DNA of 64,000 nt, from assembly GCA_012519055.1 (NCBI GenBank), contig JAAYQU010000021.1, positions 27,025-91,024 of the forward strand. The letters run 5' to 3'. The notes beneath the pieces were generated by a model that ran no database searches, was not told where the DNA came from, and saw only the letters and a program-made list of their open reading frames with translations. This DNA comes from Bacteroidales bacterium (GTDB lineage Bacteria; Bacteroidota; Bacteroidia; Bacteroidales; Salinivirgaceae). Position numbers and translations under genes: made by a program. This document shows, piece after piece, positions 26,189-35,400 of this stretch; the first letter of the stretch is position 1, and the number at the start of each line of letters is the position of its first letter.

Positions 26189-26235
26189 TGGCTTCGATAA
26201 ACCCAGCCACCGTGCTACCGGTCGCTGAGTGTATC
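26189..26235. repeat. Short dispersed repeat with CTTCGA...GCTGAGTG ends
   Basis: GGCTTCGATAAACCCAGCC, then ACCGGTCGCTGAGTG, resembles the CTTCGA/CTCAGTG-type intergenic repeats that recur at 39743-39762 (CACTGAGCGTAGTCGAAGTG) and in part near 60900. No coding capacity. Confidence 0.4.
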
Positions 26236-26287
26236 AAAACGACCTTTTATATTTGAATTAAGTCATTATGCCAATTTGGATAGAATC

Positions 26288-26330
26288 AAAAAAGCAAGAC
26301 CAATATTTCTATTAATCTTGCTTTTAATTT
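26288..26330. terminator. Bidirectional terminator between the Omp85 gene and the C69 peptidase gene
   Basis: AAAAGCAAGA at 26290-26299, in an A-rich context, pairs with TCTTGCTTTT (26316-26325). A and T tracts flank it on both sides, between convergent genes. Confidence 0.75.
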
Positions 26331-26351
26331 ATTTTGTTGATTAGTAGCTGA

Positions 26352-28163
26352 TTATCTTCTTCGCTTAATTAAAATAAACAGCAATAGCACTGATAATGCC
26401 ACTATTATACCAATCATAATATTAAGATTAGCTTTGCTAATTGTAATTGTAGCTTCGTGTTGCGGCATGTTTTTTTGTCCGATAACTAACAGTTGATCTT
26501 TTGTTTGTTCAGCTATCATGCGTAGGAACCACTCTGGATAACCGGGCTGTTCAACAAGAATAACACCTTCGGGAGTTGTTTTGAACACACCGTTCTCCTC
26601 GGGTTTGACGTTTCCGTCAATATATTTTACAACAAGGAATTGGAATAGATTTTTCCAACGATTAAATAACGCTTGTCCTGCATTTACCGAGAATTCAGTT
26701 AAATATGCAACAGCTTTATTTTGGTCTTTTTTGTAAATCTCCAATGCTTTGGCATCGGTCTCTTCAACTTGTTGTTTGAACTTGGCTTCCATTTCGTCCA
26801 TTGCTTTTTTAACATCAGGGTAAACAATGTTATAACGTAAATAAGTCCAGTTTGAAACTAAATTGAAAATCCAAAACGCTGATGTTTCTGAGAAAGTAGC
26901 CATATCGCCATTTCCTTGTTCGAAAGCGTGTGGGATTTTTGTAATTGATGAGTATAGAGGCACATAAACACTTGTTGCAGCATCATCTACACCAAACCAA
27001 ATTATACCACCTATTTTGTCGGGCATCCACGAACGCGACTGAGTTACAAATGAAAATCCTGTTTGCTGTGTGGCTGTCGTACGCTCATTGCAATATTCGA
27101 CACCATCAATTTCCCATGTCATCGGACGCCAACGATAAGGCATTGCAAAAGGTCCTGCACCAACGTCGTTAGCCATGTTAAGCTCAGTTCCTTCAAGGTG
27201 GTCGCGCATATAGTGCATTAAATCTTGAGGAGAGACTTTGTTTTCAGGCTTAATCCATAAGGGCATACGGTTTGTTCCTATTCCGTGCTCATCTTTTTGA
27301 ATGTGACCTTTGATATAATCGAAGTGTTGCCACATATCTTTGTTTACGTCTTTGAAGAATGTCCAAACTCTCAATTCGCAAGCACGAACACCACCAAAAT
27401 CAAGCGGATTGTATATATCTGAGAAGCTAAAATTTTCGTCTGAACCGTTGTAATATCCCATTTCGCGTGCGAAGGTTATTACGTCGGGTGAGTTAAATGT
27501 AGTTTGATTTTCGTCAAACCAGTTATTTTCTGTAGCAAATGGGAAAGTCGTAATACGAGCTTGGTTGGCGTGTCCCGAAACATATCCATCGGGAATCATT
27601 CTTGCTACCCAAACAGCTCCTTTATTTCCTACTCCCTTGCCAATCAACTCCATAATCCAAACTTCATTTGGGTCGGCAATTGAAAAGGATTCGCCTGAAC
27701 TGTAATAGCCATACTCAGCAACAAGTTCTGTCATAATTTTCATGGCTTCGCGAGCATTTTTAGCGCGCTGTAAAGTAACGTAAATCAGACTACCATAGTC
27801 CATAATTCCAAGAGTATCAATAAGTTCTTCCCGACCCGTAAAGGTGGTTTCGCCAATTACTAACTGAAACTCGTTCATATTACCTACAACGTTATATGTT
27901 TCAAGGGCTTGAGCAATTTCACCAAGATATTTGTGGCTATCCCATTCATATATTTTCAACATTGTTCCGGGCTTGTATTTAGCTGCTGGCCAATAATATA
28001 CTTCTCCGTACAGCTGATGCGAATCGGCTGAATAAGTTACCATTGTTGAACCGTCGGTTGAAGCACCTTTGGTTACTAAATAGTTCGTACATGCATCGGT
28101 CGTGTTTGTTGTTGAAAAAACCAATATAACAGATGCTAAAATTGCAATAGGTTTAATTCTCAT
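26352..28163 (-). CDS. C69-family dipeptidase (PepD-like), membrane-tethered
   Basis: 603 aa. The signal peptide is followed by the motif DACTNYLVTKGASTDGSTMV, in which the Cys at ~25 becomes the N-terminal nucleophile after processing (Ntn-hydrolase fold). IADPNEVWIMELIGKG and VSGHANQARITTF are further family landmarks. A C-terminal hydrophobic helix with a basic tail (IGIIVALSVLLLFILIKRRR) should anchor it to the membrane, with the enzyme on the periplasmic side. Members cleave dipeptides. It is a single-gene unit with a good promoter at 28243-28273 and a shared terminator downstream. Confidence 0.92.
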   Translation of the reverse strand: MRIKPIAILASVILVFSTTNTTDACTNYLVTKGASTDGSTMVTYSADSHQLYGEVYYWPAAKYKPGTMLKIYEWDSHKYLGEIAQALETYNVVGNMNEFQLVIGETTFTGREELIDTLGIMDYGSLIYVTLQRAKNAREAMKIMTELVAEYGYYSSGESFSIADPNEVWIMELIGKGVGNKGAVWVARMIPDGYVSGHANQARITTFPFATENNWFDENQTTFNSPDVITFAREMGYYNGSDENFSFSDIYNPLDFGGVRACELRVWTFFKDVNKDMWQHFDYIKGHIQKDEHGIGTNRMPLWIKPENKVSPQDLMHYMRDHLEGTELNMANDVGAGPFAMPYRWRPMTWEIDGVEYCNERTTATQQTGFSFVTQSRSWMPDKIGGIIWFGVDDAATSVYVPLYSSITKIPHAFEQGNGDMATFSETSAFWIFNLVSNWTYLRYNIVYPDVKKAMDEMEAKFKQQVEETDAKALEIYKKDQNKAVAYLTEFSVNAGQALFNRWKNLFQFLVVKYIDGNVKPEENGVFKTTPEGVILVEQPGYPEWFLRMIAEQTKDQLLVIGQKNMPQHEATITISKANLNIMIGIIVALSVLLLFILIKRRR

Positions 28164-28242
28164 ATTATTAATTTTTAGGTTTATATTACTCTGATTTTAA
28201 TTTTAGATTATAATGACGTGCTATTTTGCTTTCATAATATTA

Positions 28243-28273
28243 CAAAGATAAGAAAACTAATAAATTACTACAA
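28243..28273 (-). promoter_or_regulatory. Promoter of the C69 peptidase gene
   Basis: Read on the minus strand, TTG (28273-28271), a 20-bp spacer and TATCTTTG (28250-28243) match the Bacteroidota pattern, giving a ~75-nt leader. The rest of the 304-bp gap holds the palindrome at 28402-28429 and AT-rich sequence. Confidence 0.6.
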
Positions 28274-28401
28274 GGATAGATTAGGTTTTTAAGTAAATTT
28301 CGCACATTTTTGCAGTTGGAAGTAGGAAGATTGAAACCGAAGTCCAAAGACAGACGGTAGTGCAGTAGATTGCTTGGTAATTGAGAGGAGGCTAAGATAT
28401 T

Positions 28402-28429
28402 GTAGAGACGGAGCATGCTCCGTCTCTAC
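28402..28429. repeat. 28-bp perfect palindrome
   Basis: GTAGAGACGGAGCA (28402-28415) is followed directly by its exact reverse complement. A related, imperfect palindrome lies at 60842-60868. It is 38 bp upstream of the PepSY gene, and could be a REP-type element or an operator. Confidence 0.75.
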
Positions 28430-28467
28430 TTTAAACTTTATAAACTTTAAACTTTTAACTCAAAGAT

Positions 28468-29037
28468 ATGAAAACCAGAAAGTTTTTTCGTTTGATACAC
28501 AGGGAGTTTGGCTATTTCTTTGCGGCTATGACAATCATTTACGGTATTTCAGGTGTTGCGTTAAATCATCGCAACGATTGGAACCCAGATATGGTAATAA
28601 CACAATATAAAGATACGATTGACGATAATATTAGTCTTGTAAATGTCAAAAAAGCAGAAGCAAATTCTATTCTTAAAACGTTGAATATCAGCGATGAATA
28701 TAAAAGTCACTACTATCCTTCAGAAAACAGTCTAAAAATATTTTTAGATATCTCTGGCGGTAATGGTTCGGTTGTAATTAATACAGAGACGAGAATATGT
28801 GAAGTTGAGAAACTTGAACGGCGTTATTTCTTTTATCCAATCAATCAAATGCACCGCAATTCATTTAGAAAAGTGTGGACTTGGGTAGCCGATATTTTTG
28901 CCGTAACGTTGATTGTATTTGCTGTTACCGGTATCTTTATGATGAAGGGAAAATATCAATTGTCGAATTACGGAATATATAGGGTTATTGCGGGTGCGCT
29001 TATACCTTTAATCTTTTATTTTGTTTATTTATTTTGA
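28468..29037 (+). CDS. PepSY-associated membrane protein
   Basis: 189 aa with three hydrophobic helices: FGYFFAAMTIIYGISGVALN near the N-terminus, WVADIFAVTLIVFAVTGIFM, and RVIAGALIPLIFYFVYLF at the C-terminus. Between the first two lies a ~90-residue loop with a PepSY-like region (EVEKLERRYFFYPINQMHRN). The N-terminal KFFRLIHREFGYFFA and the conserved histidines (LIHRE, ALNHRN, MHRN) are as in PepSY-TM proteins, which occur with iron-uptake and reductase functions. It has no such partner here; it is flanked by the palindrome upstream and a bidirectional terminator downstream. Confidence 0.8.
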   Translation: MKTRKFFRLIHREFGYFFAAMTIIYGISGVALNHRNDWNPDMVITQYKDTIDDNISLVNVKKAEANSILKTLNISDEYKSHYYPSENSLKIFLDISGGNGSVVINTETRICEVEKLERRYFFYPINQMHRNSFRKVWTWVADIFAVTLIVFAVTGIFMMKGKYQLSNYGIYRVIAGALIPLIFYFVYLF

Positions 29038-29060
29038 TTTACAAGGGCTTTCATATAATA

Positions 29061-29100
29061 AAAAATCGCAGTTCTGTTTTAATAGAACTGCGATTTTTTT
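29061..29100. terminator. Bidirectional terminator between the PepSY gene and the M64 peptidase gene
   Basis: AAAAATCGCAGTTCT (29061-29075) pairs exactly with AGAACTGCGATTTTT (29084-29098), with A and T tracts outside the stem, between convergent genes. Confidence 0.9.
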
Positions 29101-29113
29101 AATTACAGAAAAA

Positions 29114-30541
29114 CTATTTTACAAATCTTTTTCCAACCAAATCGAATGCTCTGACACATGCAGGACAGAATTCCAATGTACGTGTAAACATTGTGCAGTT
29201 GTGAGATGAACGATAAACGCCAAGCGCATGATATTGAGCTCCTTCAAACAGTCCTACTTTACCGAAATAGTCCATGGTTTGGAAAAGACTATCCTCAAAG
29301 CGTTGTTGATCTCTGAACAGTTTTGTCATTTCAGCCTCTGGGGCTTTGTTTTGTCTCAACTCAACCCTGATTTTTTGAATACCCATGCTGTGCTCATCAA
29401 AAACCGCTTTATTCCAAGGGGTTGGAACAGGGGTCTCGGCTTCAATTAAGTCACCCCATTTAATTTTGTCACGTTCAGTTTGTATAGTTACATTTAGTTC
29501 CCATGGCTCAATCAAGGTGCTACCCATTTCATAACTTGTGGCAGATGTGTAGTATTCATCAGCTAAATCGGCGAAATGGTGACCAAACTCGTGTACAAAC
29601 AGGTACTCTTTAAAATCGTTTGAGGCTGCCGCGGTTATGTAAAGGTTGTAAATACCTCCACCGCCGTAGGTTGTATCATTCATTAATATTGCTGTAAACT
29701 CGTATGGAACAGCTGAAGCAACATTTCTTACTACTTTGTTTTCGTATGTTAAAGCATATCTTTCGCTATCAAAAGCACCGTAAGTAACGCCGAGTGCAGA
29801 GCCTTTATATAAATCCTGATGTGGGTGGTTGCAACCTGATGTTGGAGAAGGGGTAAACACTGCGCGTACGTTAAATTTATCTTTAAGGTTCTGAAATACA
29901 TTCGATTCCGACATTACTTTTGCAAAGTAATTAGCGTCACTTAGGAATTTCTCTTTTTCGTTTGTGGTATATCCATCGCCAAGAACAACAATATCAATGC
30001 ACTCTTCGGGAGCTCCGCTGATGTAAATAGGGAACGTCTCGTTGCAAGCAGGTGCGTAGGCATGGTTTACTCTGTGATGTTTCAGGCTTAGGGCGTATTC
30101 CCAGCACACATCAAATTCGTTTTTGTCGTTGCGTTTGTAAATAACGATTTTTACATCGTTTTGGGGCCATGGAAATCTGAGTGATTCGTGAAATGAACCC
30201 CACTGCTCTTTAGCTTCGGGAATTGTTTCCCATTCGCCGTAAATACTTGCATACCCTTGTGAATAAAGCACTTTGCCTTCATTGTCTTGAACCTCAAAAA
30301 AGTATTTTCCAAGTCTTAGGTCATCAATGTTATTCGATTGGTTTCCAGCCCATGGACCATCGTTAACAGCCTCGTCGAATGTGAAATGTTCGGTGGTAGC
30401 GTTGCCAATGTGATAGTAGTCAAATCGCATGGTTTGTAAGTTGCCTTGTGGAGCAATGTCTGTTGGTTTTTGCGGTTGTGGCTCCGTACAACCTTGCAAT
30501 ATCGCAACAAGAAGTGCGACTAATAAAATAGAGTTTCTCAT
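29114..30541 (-). CDS. M64 (IgA-peptidase-like) metallopeptidase, lipoprotein
   Basis: 475 aa. MRNSILLVALLVAILQGC is a lipoprotein signal ending at Cys18. Residues ~25-140 correspond to the M64 N-terminal beta domain; the catalytic part starts with IDIVVLGDGYTTNEKEKF and contains the zinc motif FVHEFGHHFADLADEYY (HExxH plus a downstream Asp). M64 enzymes of gut Clostridium cleave IgA; most Bacteroidota members have unknown targets. Predicted location is the cell surface or periplasm. The start is 1 bp after the end of the upstream polytopic membrane-protein gene, so they form one operon. Confidence 0.9.
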   Translation of the reverse strand: MRNSILLVALLVAILQGCTEPQPQKPTDIAPQGNLQTMRFDYYHIGNATTEHFTFDEAVNDGPWAGNQSNNIDDLRLGKYFFEVQDNEGKVLYSQGYASIYGEWETIPEAKEQWGSFHESLRFPWPQNDVKIVIYKRNDKNEFDVCWEYALSLKHHRVNHAYAPACNETFPIYISGAPEECIDIVVLGDGYTTNEKEKFLSDANYFAKVMSESNVFQNLKDKFNVRAVFTPSPTSGCNHPHQDLYKGSALGVTYGAFDSERYALTYENKVVRNVASAVPYEFTAILMNDTTYGGGGIYNLYITAAASNDFKEYLFVHEFGHHFADLADEYYTSATSYEMGSTLIEPWELNVTIQTERDKIKWGDLIEAETPVPTPWNKAVFDEHSMGIQKIRVELRQNKAPEAEMTKLFRDQQRFEDSLFQTMDYFGKVGLFEGAQYHALGVYRSSHNCTMFTRTLEFCPACVRAFDLVGKRFVK

Positions 30542-30542
30542 G

Positions 30543-31922
30543 TTAATTATGTTTTTGAATTATATCGTTCGTAAAAATTAAATTCTTGCATTTTTCTACA
30601 CTTGAATCACAAAATCTCATAATCCTGTTGAGTTTCAGTGAGTTCATTATTTTTCTATATTTGTTCGTATCAAATGTAGTGATAAAAATTGCAACGATAA
30701 AAGGTAAAGCAGGTAATTTATATCGTACTAAAGCACCTAAAACTGGGGTTGTGATTCCAATAATCGTGAGTAATATAACTGAAAATGATATACCGAAGAA
30801 TATGTGTGGGGGATATTTTTTTGAATAATTTGCAAAAACTAATCCCAATATAATAAATACAACGATAAACAGATTCTCTAATGCGGCAGCAAATGTCATA
30901 ATATTGTGACATTCAAACAGATGAGGGCGAAAAAGAGCGTTGCAAAATCCCATAGGCATAAGTTTAAATATAGCTGATAGTGAACCATCTAACCGAGGTA
31001 AATCGACGGCGCTACCCACATCTGTCATATTTGTTATCATATTGATAAAATCATTTTGTTTGCCCGATATTACATTAATTAAATTATAGTTCGGACTTAT
31101 TAAATGTATGTTAAATGCAATTAGTGCCACTGCAACATGTATGGCTGTGAATGTTAAAAATCTGTGTTTGCTGTAAAAACGATTTAAAATTAACCACAGC
31201 AATCCCGGTACTACTGATAAAACAACATATATTTTTGTATGTGCAAAGAGATATCCTGAGATTAATAGTACGATCCAGGCTTTCCAGTTTTTACAATTAT
31301 CAAGAATAAGTTTTAGTGACCACAATAGAAGCCCAAGAGCAAATATTGTAATGCTCTCCTTAAGTATTGCCGACCCCCAAAACAAGATGGTTGGCATAAA
31401 AAATATAATTAGAAATAGTGGTGTTAATCGTTTGTTACTTAATTCATTAGATAGAAATCGGAAAATGGCAATTAATCCAATAAAAGAGATTAAATTAAAA
31501 AACAGATTGTGTGTGTGGATATTGCCACCCGAAAACAGCCTTATAAATCCATTAAATCTGATAACGGTTTTATTTTCGTTGTACATATCGTAATCATAAG
31601 GTTTTTTCCAGCGAGGTATAGTTTTGTTATACTTAGCTAAATGTGGTTGATCGTCATTAATTCCTGTGAGCAATGAAAAATAGTCAGAGGGAGACTCTTT
31701 CAACGAACTGTGAAGAACTTCTCCAGCTTTGAAATAGATGTGCATATCCGATGTCTCTTCTGAATAATAATTTGAATAAATAAATAGGGATATAGCTCCA
31801 AACACCACTTTTATCAGGAACAAAACACGCAAGACATTTGGTTTTATGTTGGAATTACGTAGAAAAGGCAGTCTCCCTACAAGCCACAGTACTGCAATTA
31901 GATAGATAAAATATAAAATCAT
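30543..31922 (-). CDS. Polytopic membrane protein of unknown function (possible GT-C-type)
   Basis: 459 aa with about ten hydrophobic helices and no motif I can name with certainty. A large extracytoplasmic loop after the second helix contains acidic and aromatic residues (SEETSDMHIYFKAGEVLHSS). The pattern of many helices around one acidic loop is like GT-C glycosyltransferases or O-antigen-polymerase-like proteins, but this is weak evidence. It is first in a two-gene operon with the M64 peptidase (1-bp gap) and is separated from ndk upstream by a strong terminator. Confidence 0.65.
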   Translation of the reverse strand: MILYFIYLIAVLWLVGRLPFLRNSNIKPNVLRVLFLIKVVFGAISLFIYSNYYSEETSDMHIYFKAGEVLHSSLKESPSDYFSLLTGINDDQPHLAKYNKTIPRWKKPYDYDMYNENKTVIRFNGFIRLFSGGNIHTHNLFFNLISFIGLIAIFRFLSNELSNKRLTPLFLIIFFMPTILFWGSAILKESITIFALGLLLWSLKLILDNCKNWKAWIVLLISGYLFAHTKIYVVLSVVPGLLWLILNRFYSKHRFLTFTAIHVAVALIAFNIHLISPNYNLINVISGKQNDFINMITNMTDVGSAVDLPRLDGSLSAIFKLMPMGFCNALFRPHLFECHNIMTFAAALENLFIVVFIILGLVFANYSKKYPPHIFFGISFSVILLTIIGITTPVLGALVRYKLPALPFIVAIFITTFDTNKYRKIMNSLKLNRIMRFCDSSVEKCKNLIFTNDIIQKHN

Positions 31923-31930
31923 AATTCAAT

Positions 31931-31971
31931 AAAAAAACACTGTGATATTGTTTAGAAACAATATCACAGTG
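31931..31971 (-). terminator. Intrinsic terminator of the A2M-ndk unit
   Basis: CACTGTGATATTGTTT (31938-31953) and AAACAATATCACAGTG (31956-31971) form a ~15-bp perfect stem. On the minus strand it is followed by seven T (31937-31931). Confidence 0.88.
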
Positions 31972-32023
31972 GCAAAATTAAAACAATTGAACTAATTATT
32001 GACAAATAAAATTGTGATTGTTA

Positions 32024-32461
32024 TTAAATTAAATCATGTTTATAAAACCGATCTTTTCTAGAGAAAAAGAAATCGGCTTCTATGCGTGCTCTTTCGTCTG
32101 AGTCAGAGCCATGTATGGCGTTTTTAGTGATATTTTCAGCATACATTTTTCTGATTGTTCCCTCTTCTGCCTTTTCGGGATCGGTGTTGCCAATTAGTTT
32201 TCTAAAATGCTCAACTGCCTTTGGGCGTTCTAACACGGCTACAACAATTGGTCCCGATGTCATAAAATCGATAAGCGTGGGATAAAAAGGTTTTCCCTTA
32301 TGCTCTGCGTAGAAAGTTTCAGCCTCTTTCCTTGTTAGCCACAATGTTTTCATGGCTGCAATATGAAATCCTGCCTCATCAATTTTAGACAAAATTGGAA
32401 CAACAAAGTTTTTAGCCACAGCTCCGGGCTTAATTATTGTCAAGGTAATATTACCTGTCAT
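32024..32461 (-). CDS. ndk: Nucleoside-diphosphate kinase
   Basis: 145 aa from the ATG at 32461; an ATG at 32470 and a TTG at 32476 are alternative starts. It balances NTP pools by phosphate transfer via a histidine. Motifs: TLTIIKPGAVAKN at the N-terminus, PFYPTLIDFMTSGPIVVAVL, RKLIGNTDPEKAEEGTIRKM, and the active-site His in TKNAIHGSDSDERARIEADF. It lies 23 bp after the alpha-2-macroglobulin gene, so probably one transcript, closed by a strong terminator. Confidence 0.96.
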   Translation of the reverse strand: MTGNITLTIIKPGAVAKNFVVPILSKIDEAGFHIAAMKTLWLTRKEAETFYAEHKGKPFYPTLIDFMTSGPIVVAVLERPKAVEHFRKLIGNTDPEKAEEGTIRKMYAENITKNAIHGSDSDERARIEADFFFSRKDRFYKHDLI

Positions 32462-32499
32462 ATCTCTCATATACAAACAATTAGTTTATAAACGTTAAC

Positions 32500-35400
32500 C
32501 TATTTACTTATTCTTACAACCCTTGATTCGGTGCGAGCATTTATAGCATCATTGTACATTTGAGAACAATATACCGGTGGGAAATAGAACTCGCCTACAA
32601 AAGTTGCATTAATTCTAAAACGGAAAACTTTCTTTTCGCCCGAACGCAGGTCAGTAAATGTATATACTTTATTATCACGATAATCGCGATAGGTGTAGCT
32701 GCTTTCGTTAATCGCATCTTCGCTATCTGTTAGTCGTGGATTAATGATCTCTATTCCTGCAGGTGCGGTAAACTCAATTGCGACATTCTCTAAATTCGGC
32801 TCTGTCGCTGGGTTTTCGATTATTATCTCAGCAATAAAATCATCGCCTTGCTTGATATTTGTAATATCGATAATACGATTATCTGAGTTCAGATATTGGT
32901 CTCTTATTACCAATGAGTTACTAACTGCCTCTATATTACTTGGCATTGGTTTACCCGAATTAATTAGCCTTGCGAAAGTTGCTGCCTTGGACTTATTGGT
33001 CACCGTTACGGTTTGATTTTCTGAGCCTTGTATAGGAATTTCAATTCTTGCAAACGGATTTTTGGTCTTTAAAGTTCTCTCTTTCTCTTTGTTGATACTG
33101 TACTTAACTTCAATCGATTCCGCCAAGCCTGCTTTTGTGACATACGTTCCTATTGCTCTGAGCATAAAGCCAATAGATTGTGTACTGTGCCAGCCACGTT
33201 TGCTCAACTCTTCGCTTAAATTTAGTAGTAAATCAAAGGCTTCTGTGTTATTCTCTACACTTAAAAGTGCAAGAACTTTCATAGAGATATCGCGCACCGA
33301 TGAGCCGAAAGTGTATCGCCACAACTTTTCGTTGTCACTGCTCACAGATGTTGAAATTAGTTCGCGTGCAGTTTTCGCCCTTCCATTTTCGGCGTAAGCC
33401 ATTGCGAGCATCAAATTTGTTTGTAGCTCGCTCTCTTTGGAGTTGCGCAGACGGTTCATTGCTCCAACATCAGCCTTGTTGGCACGTGCCAGAACGTAAA
33501 GCCTGTATGCTTGATTGAAACGCGAAACAGCACCTTTATCAACCCATTTGGAAGCTATCTGTCGTTGCACTTTTAGCCAACTGTTCATAACGTTTTGGTC
33601 AACAGCATGACCTTTTTTCTCTGCCTCGATTAAAAAGTCGCCGGCATAGATATCTGCCCATTCGTAATAACATGTGGTTCCCTGCCAGTAGTTAAGAACG
33701 CCTGTGGCATCTTGAAATCCGTAAATTCTTTTGATGGTTTCAGATAGAACGCTGTTTAGCATATTTTTTCTATCCTCTTCTAAATCAATTAGTTTATCCA
33801 CGTAAAGTAGTGGAAACCCTATCGAGGTTGTCTGTTCGAGGCAACCGTAAGGGTATCGGATAAGAAAATCCAAATGTTTTTCCAAATCAATAGGTGGGAG
33901 AGTTGAAAGCTCTAACACTGCAGAGTTGGTCAACTGTGCGCCAATGGGTTTGACATCGACTTTCCAACTATCGTCTGTGCTAAGTGATTTGTTCTCAACT
34001 TCATATAAAACAGGTGTCGGGTTCTCGATTGGAATTTTAATATCGTAGGTCGCCTTATGTTTTCCGTCAGTTGCCTCGATTGTCAAAGCAGCTTGCCCTA
34101 CAATAGATTTGACATTGCATTGTATTGATTTCGTACCTCTGAAATTATTGTCAAGCGTAACGCTGACGTTATTTTGAGCGAGCGACAAGTTGCTAATATT
34201 TTTCACTTCGATATTGATTTTTCGCTGTGTCTCCTCTGAACCAAAGATATTTAGCGGAATATCAAATTTATCGCCTGGAGTAAGCACTCGCGGTGTTGAA
34301 GCCGTAATTAAAAGCGGACTTGTAATTGTAACTCGCTTATCATCAACGCCCCACGACTTTTCGGTTGAAGCTATTGCCATAACCCTTACCGCTCCAAGAT
34401 AGGAGGGGAGCTCAATTTTGTGCGTATCGCTACCTCTTTTTTTCAAATTGAATGGTCCCAAAACCTTAACTACTGCTTTAAACTGTGTATTCAGCGAGGC
34501 GGGGCTTTGTGAAACTTCTCCGTCATCACCGCCAATGCCAATTACTCGCCCAACAACGCCCGACATGGCACCCATAACCCAATCGAACAAATCCCACGAG
34601 GTTACGCCAAGTGCAACCTTTTTGTGGAAATATTCCCATGGATTTGGTGTTTTGTAACTTGTTATGCCAAGCAAGCCCTCGTCAACAACGGCTAACATAT
34701 ATCTCATCTCTTTTCCGTTCTGCTCGCTCACTTTGACTACAAACGGTTCGTTGCAGTTGGATTTGTCGGGAGCATCAATTTTTGGATAAAGCTGCGATTC
34801 GGGGTTTACAACCTTACACGGAACGATACCGTAAAGTCTTAAAGGTAAGTCGTTTACAGTTTTTTCAAAGGGTTGTAAAAAGGTAACGTTAAAGTAAAAG
34901 TTTGGCGACATTGCAACCGTTGCTTTTGTGGTGTATGTCGTGTAATTATCGGTGGTTTCAATCCACTCGCTTTTGATAATTTCGCTTCCGTTTTCTAATG
35001 AAACTAAGGCTTTACCACCTTGCGATGATGGAAATGTAAGTGTAATTGTCTCATCTAAAGCGTATTCCTCTTTGTCTAATGTGAGTTCAATTATCGAAGC
35101 ATCTTTTCCTGTTTTACTTCCGGAGTACCCGTCATCGCCGACCCTGATCATTCCTGCAACAACCTGTCCTGTATTGTTGTTTTCGACATATATTTGGTAA
35201 TATCCCCAATCATCTTTAATAGCGAAATCGAACGAGCCACTTCCACCGTTTATGCTAACGTTTTTCGAGAAAACCGGAATAATATTGGCTCCAGTCATAT
35301 ATGAGTAATCATTGCGTGATGATTGATACCACCATTGCCAGTTGCGTTTATAGATATCGACCTTAACACTCTGATTTCTGGCGACTGTTTTTCCCTCTAA

